The notes beneath the pieces were generated by a model, which saw only the letters and a list, made by a program, of their open reading frames with translations, was not told the origin of the DNA and made no database searches. A DNA stretch of 64,000 nucleotides from Congeria kusceri (taxonomy: Eukaryota; Mollusca; Bivalvia; Myida; Dreissenidae): NCBI GenBank assembly GCA_027627225.1, contig CM051034.1, forward strand, positions 12,678,261 through 12,742,260, read 5' to 3'. Positions 21,082-34,595 of this stretch are shown piece by piece; position 1 is the first letter of the stretch; every line of letters starts with the position of its first letter. A program made the position numbers and the translations under genes.

Positions 21082-22211
21082 TTACTGCACAATAGGAATG
21101 TCACGTGTCATCTGATCCGCGGTCAGTGGAACGCTTATCACCAGCGTCCCGTCGTCCTTGATCGAAGCCTTAGCACTTCCGGCGTCTGCACGTGCCGGAA
21201 GTCGGAACTGGCGTCTGATTTCTACGTCTCGGAGAACCCCGTCCTCTTCGGTTTTCTTGGTGGCATGAACGTGCAGAAACCCGTCTGTCGCCCGAATAGA
21301 AATATTTTCAACTGGAACGGATTCCATGTTGAGCTGAACCCGGTAATGCTTTTTTCCGTCAATATCAACGACGTCGTTGACGTCAAAGACCGGTTGCTCG
21401 GTTTTGTCTTCTTTAGCGGTGTCTTGATCCGCTGGCTCGACCTGTTCACAGTCGGGTTTCTCGTGCGTGTCTTCTTCCAAGACTACGAAATCAGCCGATG
21501 GTGCGGGACTCGGACTGCGGCTATTTTGCGAACTGTGTACCGGCGAACCCGAAAGAGACCTGACTATCTTTTCTGATGTTGGCGTTAATATTTCGGCACT
21601 GTTTGATTCGCCACTTTTCTCCGTCGGGGTTTCCATTGTATGTACACATGTCTTTTCTTCTGGCTTGCAGCTTTCATCACGTGTGCAGCAAGTTTCTTTC
21701 TGTTCGCAGCATCGTTCTTGTCCTACCTTGCAATTCCGTGCTTTTTGCACTTGGTCGTCATTCTTTCCATATGGACCTTTGACTACGAAATGGCCACCGG
21801 GTGACATGAAACAACTTATATTCTTTGAGTCGACGTCAGCTGGTATCTTCACACGCCTAACACGCTCGATGACATCATAATTGTCGCCATCACGCTGTTC
21901 GCGTTTAGCGCTCACTGTCAGCATCCCATTGTCTATTTTAACGCCCAAGTCTTTTGGGTGAAATCCGGTGAAATCTAGCTTTTGTACCCAGGGTAGCCTC
22001 TTCCGCTGCTGAAACATACATGGAAAAAACAGCGTCGCTTCAGGTTCCGCAATGTAGCAACTCTGTGTGCGTCGACACATCGGAGATAGTGCTGTGCCGT
22101 CAAACAATTCCGCCACTAGACATCTAACATGGACCCGTTATGAGCACCGGCGGCATGACACGGGTGTCCCACTGGCATGGTCACCAACATTGGCCGTGAA
22201 AATAAACCCAT
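21082..22211 (-). pseudogene. Small heat shock protein copy 3, frameshifted near the N-terminus
   Basis: One A is missing near 22120 (plus strand ACATC where other copies read ACAATC). Read from the usual ATG at 22211, the protein follows the normal sequence through Asp30, adds one residue and stops at a TAG. From residue 33 onward the normal frame is open to the usual stop, and both alpha-crystallin domains are undamaged. The next in-frame ATG is Met45, which would give a product of about 332 residues if translation started there. So this copy is either a recent pseudogene or a source of an N-terminally shortened chaperone. Its promoter (22360-22460) looks intact. An assembly or sequencing error of one base is the main alternative. 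Confidence 0.78.
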
Positions 22212-22359
22212 TGTTTCTGTACGTAATTTAATATATTCAAATATACGCAGTCGTATTAAATATAAAAGTGTAACTGATTTGCTGTTGTCGTGTTGCTTTC
22301 TTCTGTATCTTGTCTCTGTTGTCGAGTTTTCGATTGATCTATGAAGTAAAACTGTGCCC

Positions 22360-22460
22360 TTATATACCGAAATGATGTGGTTTCTCGAAAGTTCTTGTGA
22401 ATGACTAAAACAATTTAGCTACACGTGTTCTAGATGTTAGTAAACATATCTAGAACCTTC
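22360..22460 (-). promoter_or_regulatory. Heat-shock promoter of the broken copy 3
   Basis: TATA box 22360-22366, three-site heat shock element 22382-22394, second element 22428-22460. The sites are intact, so the frameshifted gene is probably still transcribed. Confidence 0.8.
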
Positions 22461-23748
22461 TGTGCGCATGTGTCAAAGTTATATTTAGACATGTAGCGGC
22501 TTTCTAACCAATCATTTCACGTCATCACAGTTTTCAACTGCACTCTGGGTACACAGGCGTTTCTAAAAATAAATCTTATAAATTCCGGAGATAGTCGATG
22601 TATTACGATTGTTTTCGACTGTAATATCGTGTATGTTCGTGAATATTCGGTGGGATGTCTAAAATGCGGATCCTGGTGGCGGTAATGAAATAGTGATACG
22701 TATACGGAACGGTTATACTTTGTTGTATTGATTAATAACTTTTTGTTATATTTACATCATCATCATTACAGGCATTAGATGCTATTAGCAAAAATCATAC
22801 AAATGTAATTTCTAATGACAAATAATCAAGAGATTAGGAAATATAACTCCTTTTCTGGCACTTTTTTTTTTTCGCTGTCCAATACATACCCATTACACTG
22901 CTCTAGTAGGATATCACATACATTTGTTGTTGTTGTTTTTCCGTTTGAACGTCTCTGGATATTAGCATCGAGAAATGTACACACGGAATGGTATCGAATT
23001 TTCGTACAGACTAAAAGCTAAACAGACATCTATTAAAGGGACATATCGATGGTATTTCCCATGAATATAGACACATATTACAACAAGACATATTCCTATT
23101 TTTGTCGAAGATATTTTTTTTCTAGTAGCTATAAGATATTGATGGAATTGTTAAGAAATATACCGGTATTCAAAGCCCCCATTTTTTTTGATACACTGTT
23201 GCAGATGGATTCGAACGCACGCCTACAAAACCGGTGGGATTAAGCCGTTAAAGTCGGCTGAATAGTTGCAACCTCATTGTACAATCTGAAAGTATGTATT
23301 GTTAAACGTATTTAAATGAACAGTAAATATCTTACATGAACTCGATGAATCATCGTCGTATAGTAGAAGATTAAACAAATTATAGCGCTGATCAGATCTG
23401 GGCATATTCATTGCGTTGTTGAGCCAATATGCAACATTGTGGTTGTGCACTATATGCAGTTAATGAGTTCGGGGTCTATGTTAAATTCATATACTCTGTA
23501 GATAAGATTTTTTGCCAAAATTGAAGCGACTAATATTATATTATCACAGACAAGTGTGTGACGAAATGGCACTGGACTATTAATCAGTGGAGATCGAGTG
23601 TACCACAAATCACCAGCAAGTTTAGATTCGCGACAGTTGAAACTGTTCATTAGCGATTTGTCTGCACAGAGATTGAAATTTGTGGCAGTAACGAGGCACT
23701 TAGTTAGTATTAAAGATTTGTACCTGATCGACTGCCAACTATATAGGA

Positions 23749-23968
23749 GGCGTGTCGTGGGAAAACCGGGCTTAATGCAGTCCGCACAGTCTAATCCGGG
23801 ACGACACTTTCCGCTTTTATGGTATTTTCTGTTTCAAGGAAGTCTCTACTAAACATAAATCCACTGTAGGCGGAAAGTGCCGTCCCGAATTAGTCTGTGC
23901 GGACTGCACAGGCTTATCCGGGACGACACTACGCATATGCATTCAGCCGGGTTTTCCCACTACACGCC
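23749..23968. mobile_element. Palindromic element 1, unit 4
   Basis: Copy of the unit 1 element; no difference noticed. Confidence 0.75.
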
Positions 23969-24818
23969 ACATACGGATTTTTCAGGCCTTTGTGCTTACG
24001 AATCCAAAACATTTGGACGAAATAAGCCAAAACACAAGTAGACGCGTTGTTATATTGTAGGTTGATGACTTAAAGGAACGTACGACACATTAAAGGAAAT
24101 GACAACACTACAACCACGCAGTGAAACTATTACATCAGCGCGAGTATTATATAAATACACCTGTATCCGCCATGCACGTGGTGTACGTGTGTGCAAAATG
24201 CTCGAAGGGGCAGTTGTATTATAGTATGTTTTGACGATAGTAAAATGTCAAGTCGGTGAACATAATACGAATACCCCCCACCTATTGTTAAAGGACTTAT
24301 TTCCATTCATCAAATATCACAAACATTACCACATGCTCGTTTGAGTATCACAAATATTACCACGTGCTCTTTTGTATGAAATAGTTTAACCTATAAACAC
24401 GTGATATCCAAGTTCAATGATCGGATAATATTGCATATTATTTGAATATGACTGACATATGTGGTAGCATCTATATAAGTCGCTGATCTCAGTGCGGTGA
24501 ATATGCATCAGAAACATAACACAAGGGTGGAAATCGATGGCACACGGATGTAACTTATAGACATTTGTTTACCGTACACGCATTCCACGTAATTCCAACA
24601 TTGGAATACGTGTGCGTCTGAAACCAACCTTCTAAACGAATAATTTGTATTTATATATATACATCATATATACATTATGCTGCACGTCTCAGTATGTGTA
24701 TGTAAATGTGCAGTGTGATTATATAAATGCAGCTCCATTATTCTGTTAAGTCATGAAACTGGTTTGGTTTCTTTCGAGGTACGTTGGATGTGTCACTACT
24801 ATAAGAACGCAAACATTT

Positions 24819-25178
24819 GCGCTTTGTTCCGGTTAGACAGTATTTAAGAATGATGCGCTTTTTTCCGGTTAGACAGCATTTAAGAATGATGCGCTTTGTT
24901 CCGGTTAGACAGCGTTTAAGAATGATGCGCTTTGTTCCGGTTAGACAGCATTTAAGAATGATGCGCTTTGTTCCACTCAGACAGCATTTAACAATGATGC
25001 GCTGTGTTCCAGTTAGACAGCATTTAAGAATGATGCGCTTTCTTCCGGTTAGACAGCATTTAAGAATGATGCGCTTTGTTCCACTCAGACAGCATTTAAG
25101 AATGATGCGCTTTGTTCCAGTTAGACAGCATGTAAGAATGATGCGCTTTGTTCCGGTTAGACAGCATTTAAGAATGAT
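24819..25178. repeat. Minisatellite, ten 36-bp repeats, unit 4
   Basis: Same repeat number and variant order as unit 1. Confidence 0.95.
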
Positions 25179-25981
25179 GCGCAAAGCGCATTGGTGTGAC
25201 TTATAACATAGAGATGCAGACAATAACACAAAGCAGAATTAGAACTATAGGTAAAATGCCCACTTATTACGATTTTGCGCTCATTTAGCACATCACCTGT
25301 GATCTCGTTTCAACTTAGATATTGTATTTGTCTTTCTACAAAATTGTGAGTAACTAGAGCACAGAAACATGTGTGATTGTTTTATTCAAACACATTAGCC
25401 ACTAAAATATATCACAGCAAATAATAATATACATACATATATCTCCAAAGCCATAATTTGGGTTTGATGAAGCTAAAAAAAACAGAAAACAATCACAAGC
25501 CTTGGTCACCAACAGAATAATGAAATCTGAAAATTATGCAAGTATTAAAGTTATACATAATTATGGTACTTGTTATCCTTTGTACTGTTCTATAAAAATT
25601 CCATTTTTTCCAAATCAAACCTGTGCAAGCACCTTACAAAGCAACCAACATGGGTGCATAGCAAACAACAAATAACTTGATATTTCTGACTGTGAGGCTT
25701 CGCTTTACATTTTCTGTTCGGTTTTAATCAAGTGCCATATATAATGATATATCCCATGAAATTATCAATAGCCACACAATTAGTGATTACTGGATATTAC
25801 CAATATACATTTTGTTATGATCATAGATATTTAAAAATTCCACAGTAGGACTTCATAAACATAAAATATTGTTAAAATGATTGTTCATAATTAAAAAAAA
25901 ACACAACTTCATCAGTTATAAGTCAGATTCTTCTAACATCTTCTTTAAATTTAATACCAAGTAAAGTTAGCACATTGTATA

Positions 25982-26286
25982 AGGCGTAGAAAACATATGT
26001 TTGTTTCAGGCTACCCAACCTAGCCTAAAAAAAGCCCCGACCCTAGAACATTTAATTGGGTTTGCCAGATTGACTTTTGTTTTATTGACCTTTTTCAAAA
26101 AGTAAATGTGTTTTTGATAGTATCCACTTACAAACAATGTTTAAGAATGTTACTGATATGTTTTGAATATTTATTCAGTTTTAGAATCTTGAAGTTGACC
26201 ATTTACAAAAAAAAAAAGATCCCGACCTACCTACCCTAATTTTTATGGGCATGTAACCTGAAACAAACATATTTTTTGTTACGCCT
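25982..26286. mobile_element. Inverted-repeat element, unit 4
   Basis: Class A form, as in unit 1. Confidence 0.6.
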
Positions 26287-26903
26287 AAGGGAACTCATGC
26301 AAATAATTGTCACATAGAACACATGAAAACAATAGTATTTATTCTGATTGGTGTTCTGAACTATCTGACGTATTTGTCCACTACTAAAATGCTGTAATCT
26401 GCACATGAACCACTTTAAATTACATTGCTGACAGCTTAGATTCATATCACAGGTCCAACAAAATTTTGACCATAATACATCATGACATTTTTATCATTCA
26501 TGAACTCAGGACAAGTGTTGTCTTTAATATAAAACTAACAAAGACTTATTGACAACTCGGACCATTTTAAAAGACTTCAAAATCAAATTTGCAGACCTCT
26601 CTGAAAAATGCGCCAACTCTTATTTCTAGCAGCTTTTTTTGACATATCTGACTACCGGCTCAAATAATGCTTAGTGGTTACAGAGCATATAAATTAATGG
26701 CCACCATTCTCACCTTCTAGCCATTTTTACTTCAGCAATTTTGCTTTCCTGCAATTTTTTTTTTTTCGTCAAAACAATTACTTATTTACTAGAATTTTCA
26801 TTACACTTCTTAACTTTTTTTCTTACACTTTTGGTTAATTTCCTTGATTTTTTCCCCGAAAACTGTCAAATTCCCTGATTTTTTCAGTGCGGAGAATTTA
26901 TTT

Positions 26904-27193
26904 GAGGCGTGTCGTTGGAAAACCGGACTTAATGCATGTGCGTGAAGTGTCGTCCCGGATTAGCCTGTGCATTCCGCATAGGCTAATCCGGGATGGCACT
27001 TTCCGCCTACAGTGGATTTATGTTTAGAAGAGACCTCCTTGAAACAGAAAATACCATAACAGCAGGAAGTGTCGTCCCGGATTAGCCTTGAAACCCTTGA
27101 AACAGAAAGTACCATAAAAGCGGAAAGAGTCGTCCCGAATCAACCTCTGCGGACTGCACATGCATTAAGCCCCAGTTTCGCACGACAAGCCTC
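26904..27193. mobile_element. Palindromic element 2, unit 4
   Basis: Copy of the unit 1 element; two private substitutions lie just beyond its right end (near 27219 and 27250). Confidence 0.72.
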
Positions 27194-28482
27194 ATTTGTT
27201 TACCCATTTTGCATATTGGGGGTTGACGTGCAGACGCCGGAAGTGCTAATGCTTCGATCATGGCTCGAACGTATATATAGAGATCTATTGACAAATATTT
27301 ATTAATAGATCTTTTGTATATATACGACCTCCCTATCTGTTACGCTTGCCACTCTACCAAACAGACTTAACGTAAAATACATAAAGTGTATTGCTAGATC
27401 TATGTACGATCGGATCACGTGTTTTCAAAAATACCAACGAAAAGCGTTATAAACGCTTTATACAATAATTCATTTCAGTTGGCGTTTTTTGCTGCACATT
27501 GATAAGTGACTTTATGTCCAAAAAAGTTCTGCGTGATGGGTTTTATTTCGCTTCTTTACATACTAGTTAATGTACTTATAGTTTACTTCTGTATTTGGAA
27601 TCTGTGACAACAATTCGGAAATGGTCAATTTGCTAATCTGTGAATATGTAATTTAAACTGAAATATCTCTGAAACATATCTGCATTTGCACCATGATATG
27701 TTTTATGTCTGAGTTTCATTTCTTGTCGTCTTCGGCATGTGGATTCTAATAAAGTTGGTTCCCATTGTAAGAAAAGTCAAACAGCCGTTTTAATTTTAAC
27801 ATTAAACGCATGGATGTTGCAACCACAAAATTGCGTTCTGCATTACATGCGCGAATACAGGATTTTGGTTGGCAGGAGCGGCACAAAAATATCTTATAGT
27901 TATTAATACTACCACGTTACATAATGTATTTTGCAAAACATCGATAGTTAGATTGCCGGAAATTTGATAGTTAGATTGCCGGAAATATTAGCTAAAAAGG
28001 ATGTTCTTAACGGGTACAAGGATTCTGGGTAACACGGAGAATTACTATCAGAAATGGATTGATAGCACTTAAAGATTCCATGTTCATAAATCAATACCGT
28101 GTACAACCTTACCAAAATTATTTCGTCGGGATAATGGAAAGAGAAAATTTGACTGTTTATTAAGTTTTATTTTCAATAAAAATGTGCCATTCATTCTATA
28201 GCCATACACACTAGAAAAATGCTTCTATTAAATGCGATGTTATAATCTAAACAGTAAACATCTAGTTACAGGAATAGTTATGCAATGTAATCAAACAAAT
28301 ATCATCAAAACGCCAAAAATGAACATTTTACTCGATTATTATATAGAAACAGTTTAGTTTAACATATTTTCAATCCCACAAAATGACCTAACATAAACAC
28401 AATGTCAGCACTTGTATCAGGACTTTCATTGCAGTTTGTATTAAATTTCATTATAAACAAATACTGTACATCATTGTAGAAG

Positions 28483-29613
28483 TTACTGCACAATAGGAAT
28501 GTCACGTGTCATCTGATCCGCGGTCAGTGGAACGCTTATCACCAGCGTCCCGTCGTCCTTGATCGAAGCCTTAGCACTTCCGGCGTCTGCACGTGCCGGA
28601 AGTCGGAACTGGCGTCTGATTTCTACGTCTCGGAGAACCCCGTCCTCTTCGGTTTTCTTGGTGGCATGAACGTGCAGAAACCCGTCTGTCGCCCGAATAG
28701 AAATATTTTCAACTGGAACGGATTCCATGTTGAGCTGAACCCGGTAATGCTTTTTTCCGTCAATATCAACGACGTCGTTGACGTCAAAGACCGGTTGCTC
28801 GGTTTTGTCTTCTTTAGCGGTGTCTTGATCCGCTGGCTCGACCTGTTCACAGTCGGGTTTCTCGTGCGTGTCTTCTTCCAAGACTACGAAATCAGCCGAT
28901 GGTGCGGGACTCGGACTGCGGCTATTTTGCGAACTGTGTACCGGCGAACCCGAAAGAGACCTGACTATCTTTTCTGATGTTGGCGTTAATATTTCGGCAC
29001 TGTTTGATTCGCCACTTTTCTCCGTCGGGGTTTCCATTGTATGTACACATGTCTTTTCTTCTGGCTTGCAGCTTTCATCACGTGTGCAGCAAGTTTCTTT
29101 CTGTTCGCAGCATCGTTCTTGTCCTACCTTGCAATTCCGTGCTTTTTGCACTTGGTCGTCATTCTTTCCATATGGACCTTTGACTACGAAATGGCCACCG
29201 GGTGACATGAAACAACTTATATTCTTTGAGTCGATGTCAGCTGGTATCTTCACACGCCTAACACGCTCGATGACATCATAATTGTCGCCATCACGCTGTT
29301 CGCGTTTAGCGCTCACTGTCAGCATCCCATTGTCTATTTTAACGCCCAAGTCTTTTGGGTGAAATCCGGTGAAATCTAGCTTTTGTACCCAGGGTAGCCT
29401 CTTCCGCTGCTGAAACATACATGGAAAAAACAGCGTCGCTTCAGGTTCCGCAATGTAGCAACTCTGTGTGCGTCGACACATCGGAGATAGTGCTGTGCCG
29501 TCAAACAATTCCGCCACTAGACAATCTAACATGGACCCGTTATGAGCACCGGCGGCATGACACGGGTGTCCCACTGGCATGGTCACCAACATTGGCCGTG
29601 AAAATAAACCCAT
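28483..29613 (-). CDS. Small heat shock protein with two alpha-crystallin domains, copy 4
   Basis: Intact 376-residue copy with Ile127, so its protein is identical to copy 1, in keeping with both lying in class A units. The predicted 3' UTR is 37 bp shorter than in the other copies because of a deletion about 200 bp downstream of the stop codon. The poly(A) signals (28156-28171) remain. Confidence 0.93.
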   Translation of the reverse strand: MGLFSRPMLVTMPVGHPCHAAGAHNGSMLDCLVAELFDGTALSPMCRRTQSCYIAEPEATLFFPCMFQQRKRLPWVQKLDFTGFHPKDLGVKIDNGMLTVSAKREQRDGDNYDVIERVRRVKIPADIDSKNISCFMSPGGHFVVKGPYGKNDDQVQKARNCKVGQERCCEQKETCCTRDESCKPEEKTCVHTMETPTEKSGESNSAEILTPTSEKIVRSLSGSPVHSSQNSRSPSPAPSADFVVLEEDTHEKPDCEQVEPADQDTAKEDKTEQPVFDVNDVVDIDGKKHYRVQLNMESVPVENISIRATDGFLHVHATKKTEEDGVLRDVEIRRQFRLPARADAGSAKASIKDDGTLVISVPLTADQMTRDIPIVQ

Positions 29614-29761
29614 TGTTTCTGTACGTAATTTAATATATTCAAATATACGCAGTCGTATTAAATATAAAAGTGTAACTGATTTGCTGTTGTCGTGTTGCTT
29701 TCTTCTGTATCTTGTCTCTGTTGTCGAGTTTTCGATTGATCTATGAAGTAAAACTGTGCCC

Positions 29762-29862
29762 TTATATACCGAAATGATGTGGTTTCTCGAAAGTTCTTGT
29801 GAATGACTAAAACAATTTAGCTACACGTGTTCTAGATGTTAGTAAACATATCTAGAACCTTC
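29762..29862 (-). promoter_or_regulatory. Heat-shock promoter of copy 4
   Basis: TATA box 29762-29768, three-site heat shock element 29784-29796, second element 29830-29862. Confidence 0.82.
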
Positions 29863-31150
29863 TGTGCGCATGTGTCAAAGTTATATTTAGACATGTAGCG
29901 GCTTTCTAACCAATCATTTCACGTCATCACAGTTTTCAACTGCACTCTGGGTACACAGGCGTTTCTAAAAATAAATCTTATAAATTCCGGAGATAGTCGA
30001 TGTATTACGATTGTTTTCGACTGTAATATCGTGTATGTTCGTGAATATTCGGTGGGATGTCTAAAATGCGGATCCTGGTGGCGGTAATGAAATAGTGATA
30101 CGTATACGGAACGGTTATACTTTGTTGTATTGATTAATAACTTTTTGTTATATTTACATCATCATCATTACAGGCATTAGATGCTATTAGCAAAAATCAT
30201 ACAAATGTAATTTCTAATGACAAATAATCAAGAGATTAGGAAATATAACTCCTTTTCTGGCACTTTTTTTTTTTCGCTGTCCAATACATACCCATTACAC
30301 TGCTCTAGTAGGATATCACATACATTTGTTGTTGTTGTTTTTCCGTTTGAACGTCTCTGGATATTAGCATCGAGAAATGTACACACGGAATGGTATCGAA
30401 TTTTCGTACAGACTAAAAGCTAAACAGACATCTATTAAAGGGACATATCGATGGTATTTCCCATGAATATAGACACATATTACAACAAGACATATTCCTA
30501 TTTTTGTCGAAGATATTTTTTTTCTAGTAGCTATAAGATATTGATGGAATTGTTAAGAAATATACCGGTATTCAAAGCCCCCATTTTTTTTGATACACTG
30601 TTGCAGATGGATTCGAACGCACGCCTACAAAACCGGTGGGATTAAGCCGTTAAAGTCGGCTGAATAGTTGCAACCTCATTGTACAATCTGAAAGTATGTA
30701 TTGTTAAACGTATTTAAATGAACAGTAAATATCTTACATGAACTCGATGAATCATCGTCGTATAGTAGAAGATTAAACAAATTATAGCGCTGATCAGATC
30801 TGGGCATATTCATTGCGTTGTTGAGCCAATATGCAACATTGTGGTTGTGCACTATATGCAGTTAATGAGTTCGGGGTCTATGTTAAATTCATATACTCTG
30901 TAGATAAGATTTTTTGCCAAAATTGAAGCGACTAATATTATATTATCACAGACAAGTGTGTGACGAAATGGCACTGGACTATTAATCAGTGGAGATCGAG
31001 TGTACCACAAATCACCAGCAAGTTTAGATTCGCGACAGTTGAAACTGTTCATTAGCGATTTGTCTGCACAGAGATTGAAATTTGTGGCAGTAACGAGGCA
31101 CTTAGTTAGTATTAAAGATTTGTACCTGATCGACTGCCAACTATATAGGA

Positions 31151-31370
31151 GGCGTGTCGTGGGAAAACCGGGCTTAATGCAGTCCGCACAGTCTAATCCG
31201 GGACGACACTTTCCGCTTTTATGGTATTTTCTGTTTCAAGGAAGTCTCTACTAAACATAAATCCACTGTAGGCGGAAAGTGCCGTCCCGAATTAGTCTGT
31301 GCGGACTGCACAGGCTTATCCGGGACGACACTACGCATATGCATTCAGCCGGGTTTTCCCACTACACGCC
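31151..31370. mobile_element. Palindromic element 1, unit 5
   Basis: Copy of the unit 1 element; no difference noticed. Confidence 0.75.
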
Positions 31371-32220
31371 ACATACGGATTTTTCAGGCCTTTGTGCTTA
31401 CGAATCCAAAACATTTGGACGAAATAAGCCAAAACACAAGTAGACGCGTTGTTATATTGTAGGTTGATGACTTAAAGGAACGTACGACACATTAAAGGAA
31501 ATGACAACACTACAACCACGCAGTGAAACTATTACATCAGCGCGAGTATTATATAAATACACCTGTATCCGCCATGCACGTGGTGTACGTGTGTGCAAAA
31601 TGCTCGAAGGGGCAGTTGTATTATAGTATGTTTTGACGATAGTAAAATGTCAAGTCGGTGAACATAATACGAATACCCCCCACCTATTGTTAAAGGACTT
31701 ATTTCCATTCATCAAATATCACAAACATTACCACATGCTCGTTTGAGTATCACAAATATTACCACGTGCTCTTTTGTATGAAATAGTTTAACCTATAAAC
31801 ACGTGATATCCAAGTTCAATGATCGGATAATATTGCATATTATTTGAATATGACTGACATATGTGGTAGCATCTATATAAGTCGCTGATCTCAGTGCGGT
31901 GAATATGCATCAGAAACATAACACAAGGGTGGAAATCGATGGCACACGGATGTAACTTATAGACATTTGTTTACCGTACACGCATTCCACGTAATTCCAA
32001 CATTGGAATACGTGTGCGTCTGAAACCAACCTTCTAAACGAATAATTTGTATTTATATATATACATCATATATACATTATGCTGCACGTCTCAGTATGTG
32101 TATGTAAATGTGCAGTGTGATTATATAAATGCAGCTCCATTATTCTGTTAAGTCATGAAACTGGTTTGGTTTCTTTCGAGGTACGTTGGATGTGTCACTA
32201 CTATAAGAACGCAAACATTT

Positions 32221-32580
32221 GCGCTTTGTTCCGGTTAGACAGTATTTAAGAATGATGCGCTTTTTTCCGGTTAGACAGCATTTAAGAATGATGCGCTTTG
32301 TTCCGGTTAGACAGCGTTTAAGAATGATGCGCTTTGTTCCGGTTAGACAGCATTTAAGAATGATGCGCTTTGTTCCACTCAGACAGCATTTAACAATGAT
32401 GCGCTGTGTTCCAGTTAGACAGCATTTAAGAATGATGCGCTTTCTTCCGGTTAGACAGCATTTAAGAATGATGCGCTTTGTTCCACTCAGACAGCATTTA
32501 AGAATGATGCGCTTTGTTCCAGTTAGACAGCATGTAAGAATGATGCGCTTTGTTCCGGTTAGACAGCATTTAAGAATGAT
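32221..32580. repeat. Minisatellite, ten 36-bp repeats, unit 5
   Basis: Same repeat number and variant order as unit 1. Confidence 0.95.
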
Positions 32581-33383
32581 GCGCAAAGCGCATTGGTGTG
32601 ACTTATAACATAGAGATGCAGACAATAACACAACGCAGAATTAGAACTATAGGTAAAATGCCCACTTATTACGATTTTGCGCTCATTTAGCACATCACCT
32701 GTGATCTCGTTTCAACTTAGATATTGTATTTGTCTTTCTACAAAATTGTGAGTAACTAGAGCACAGAAACATGTGTGATTGTTTTATTCAAACACATTAG
32801 CCACTAAAATATATCACAGCAAATAATAATATACATACATATATCTCCAAAGCCATAATTTGGGTTTGATGAAGCTAAAAAAAACAGAAAACAATCACAA
32901 GCCTTGGTCACCAACAGAATAATGAAATCTGAAAATTATGCAAGTATTAAAGTTATACATAATTATGGTACTTGTTATCCTTTGTACTGTTCTATAAAAA
33001 TTCCATTTTTTCCAAATCAAACCTGTGCAAGCACCTTACAAAGCAACCAACATGGGTGCATAGCAAACAACAAATAACTTGATATTTCTGACTGTGAGGC
33101 TTCGCTTTACATTTTCTGTTCGGTTTTAATCAAGTGCCATATATAATGATATATCCCATGAAATTATCAATAGCCACACAATTAGTGATTACTGGATATT
33201 ACCGATATACATTTTGTTATGATCATAGATACTTAAAAATTCCACAGTAGGATTTCATAAACATAAAATATTGTTAAAATGATTTTTCATAATTTAAAAA
33301 AAACACAACTTCATCAGATATAAGTCAGATTCTTCTAACATCTTCTTTAAATTTAATACCAAGTAAAGTTAGCACATTGTATA

Positions 33384-33688
33384 AGGCGTAGAAAACATAT
33401 GTTTGTTTCAGGCTACCCAACTTAGCCTAAAAAAAGCCCCGACCCTAGAACATTTAATTGGGTTTGCCAGATTGACTTTTGTTTTATTGACCTTTTTCAA
33501 TAATTAAATGTGTTTTTGATAGTATCCACTTACAAACAATGTTTAAGAATGTTACTGATATGTTTTGAATATTTATTCAGTTTTAGAATCTTGAAGTTGA
33601 CCAATTACAAAAAAAAAAAAATCCCGACCTACCTACCCTAATTTTTATGGGCATGTAACCTGAAACAAACATATTTTTTGTTACGCCT
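33384..33688. mobile_element. Inverted-repeat element, unit 5
   Basis: Class B form, as in unit 2. Confidence 0.6.
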
Positions 33689-34305
33689 AAGGGAACTCAT
33701 GCAAATAATTGTCACATAGAACACATGAAAACAATAGTATTTATTCTGATTGGTGTTCTGAACTATCTGATGTATTTGTCCACTACTAAAATGCTGTAAT
33801 CTGCACATGAACCACTTTAAATTACATTGCTGACAGCTTAGATTCATATCACAGGTCCAACAAAATTTTGACCATAATACATCATGACCTTTTTATCATT
33901 CATGAACTCAGGACAAGTGTTGTCTTTAATATAAAACTAACAAAGACTTATTGACAACTCGGACCATTTTAAAAGACTTCAAAATCAAATTTGCAGACCT
34001 CTCTGAAAAATGCGCCAACTCTTATTTCTAGCAGCTTTTTTTGACATATCTGACTACCGGCTCAAATAATGCTTAGTGGTTACAGAGCATATAAATTAAT
34101 GGCCACCATTCTCACCTTCTAGCCATTTTTACTTCAGCAATTTTGCTTTCCTGCAATTTTTTTTTTTTCGTCAAAACAATTACTTATTTACTAGAATTTT
34201 CATTACACTTCTTAACTTTTTTTCTTACACTTTTGGTTAATTTCCTTGATTTTTTCCCCGAAAACTGTCAAATTCCCTGATTTTTTCAGTGCGGAGAATT
34301 TATTT

Positions 34306-34595
34306 GAGGCGTGTCGTTGGAAAACCGGACTTAATGCATGTGCGTGAAGTGTCGTCCCGGATTAGCCTGTGCATTCCGCATAGGCTAATCCGGGATGGCA
34401 CTTTCCGCCTACAGTGGATTTATGTTTAGAAGAGACCTCCTTGAAACAGAAAATACCATAACAGCAGGAAGTGTCGTCCCGGATTAGCCTTGAAACCCTT
34501 GAAACAGAAAGTACCATAAAAGCGGAAAGAGTCGTCCCGAATCAACCTCTGCGGACTGCACATGCATTAAGCCCCAGTTTCGCACGACAAGCCTC
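34306..34595. mobile_element. Palindromic element 2, unit 5
   Basis: Copy of the unit 1 element; no difference noticed. Confidence 0.72.

Larger units (their letters stand above)
14879..22316. repeat. Tandem repeat unit 3 (7438 bp), class B with gene-breaking deletion
   Basis: Class B unit with four private changes that I could see: T to A at 15163 in the upstream region; two G to A changes in the minisatellite (17466 and 17568); and loss of one A in the gene near 22120, which accounts for the unit being 1 bp short. It has the most private differences among the class B units. Confidence 0.97.
22317..29718. repeat. Tandem repeat unit 4 (7402 bp), class A with 37-bp deletion
   Basis: Carries the same class A block as unit 1. 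Private changes: C to A in the CATGACATTTTT stretch near 26487; C to G near 27219 and A to G near 27250 just after palindromic element 2; and a 37-bp deletion at about 28281, in the predicted 3' UTR. It shares AATCAATACC near 28091 with unit 7 only. Confidence 0.97.

Noticed and set aside
22116..22118. GTG codon as the start of copy 3 giving a 344-residue protein
   Set aside because: GTG starts are a bacterial habit. In this eukaryotic setting the frame is better read as broken by a 1-bp deletion, with Met45 as the next plausible start.
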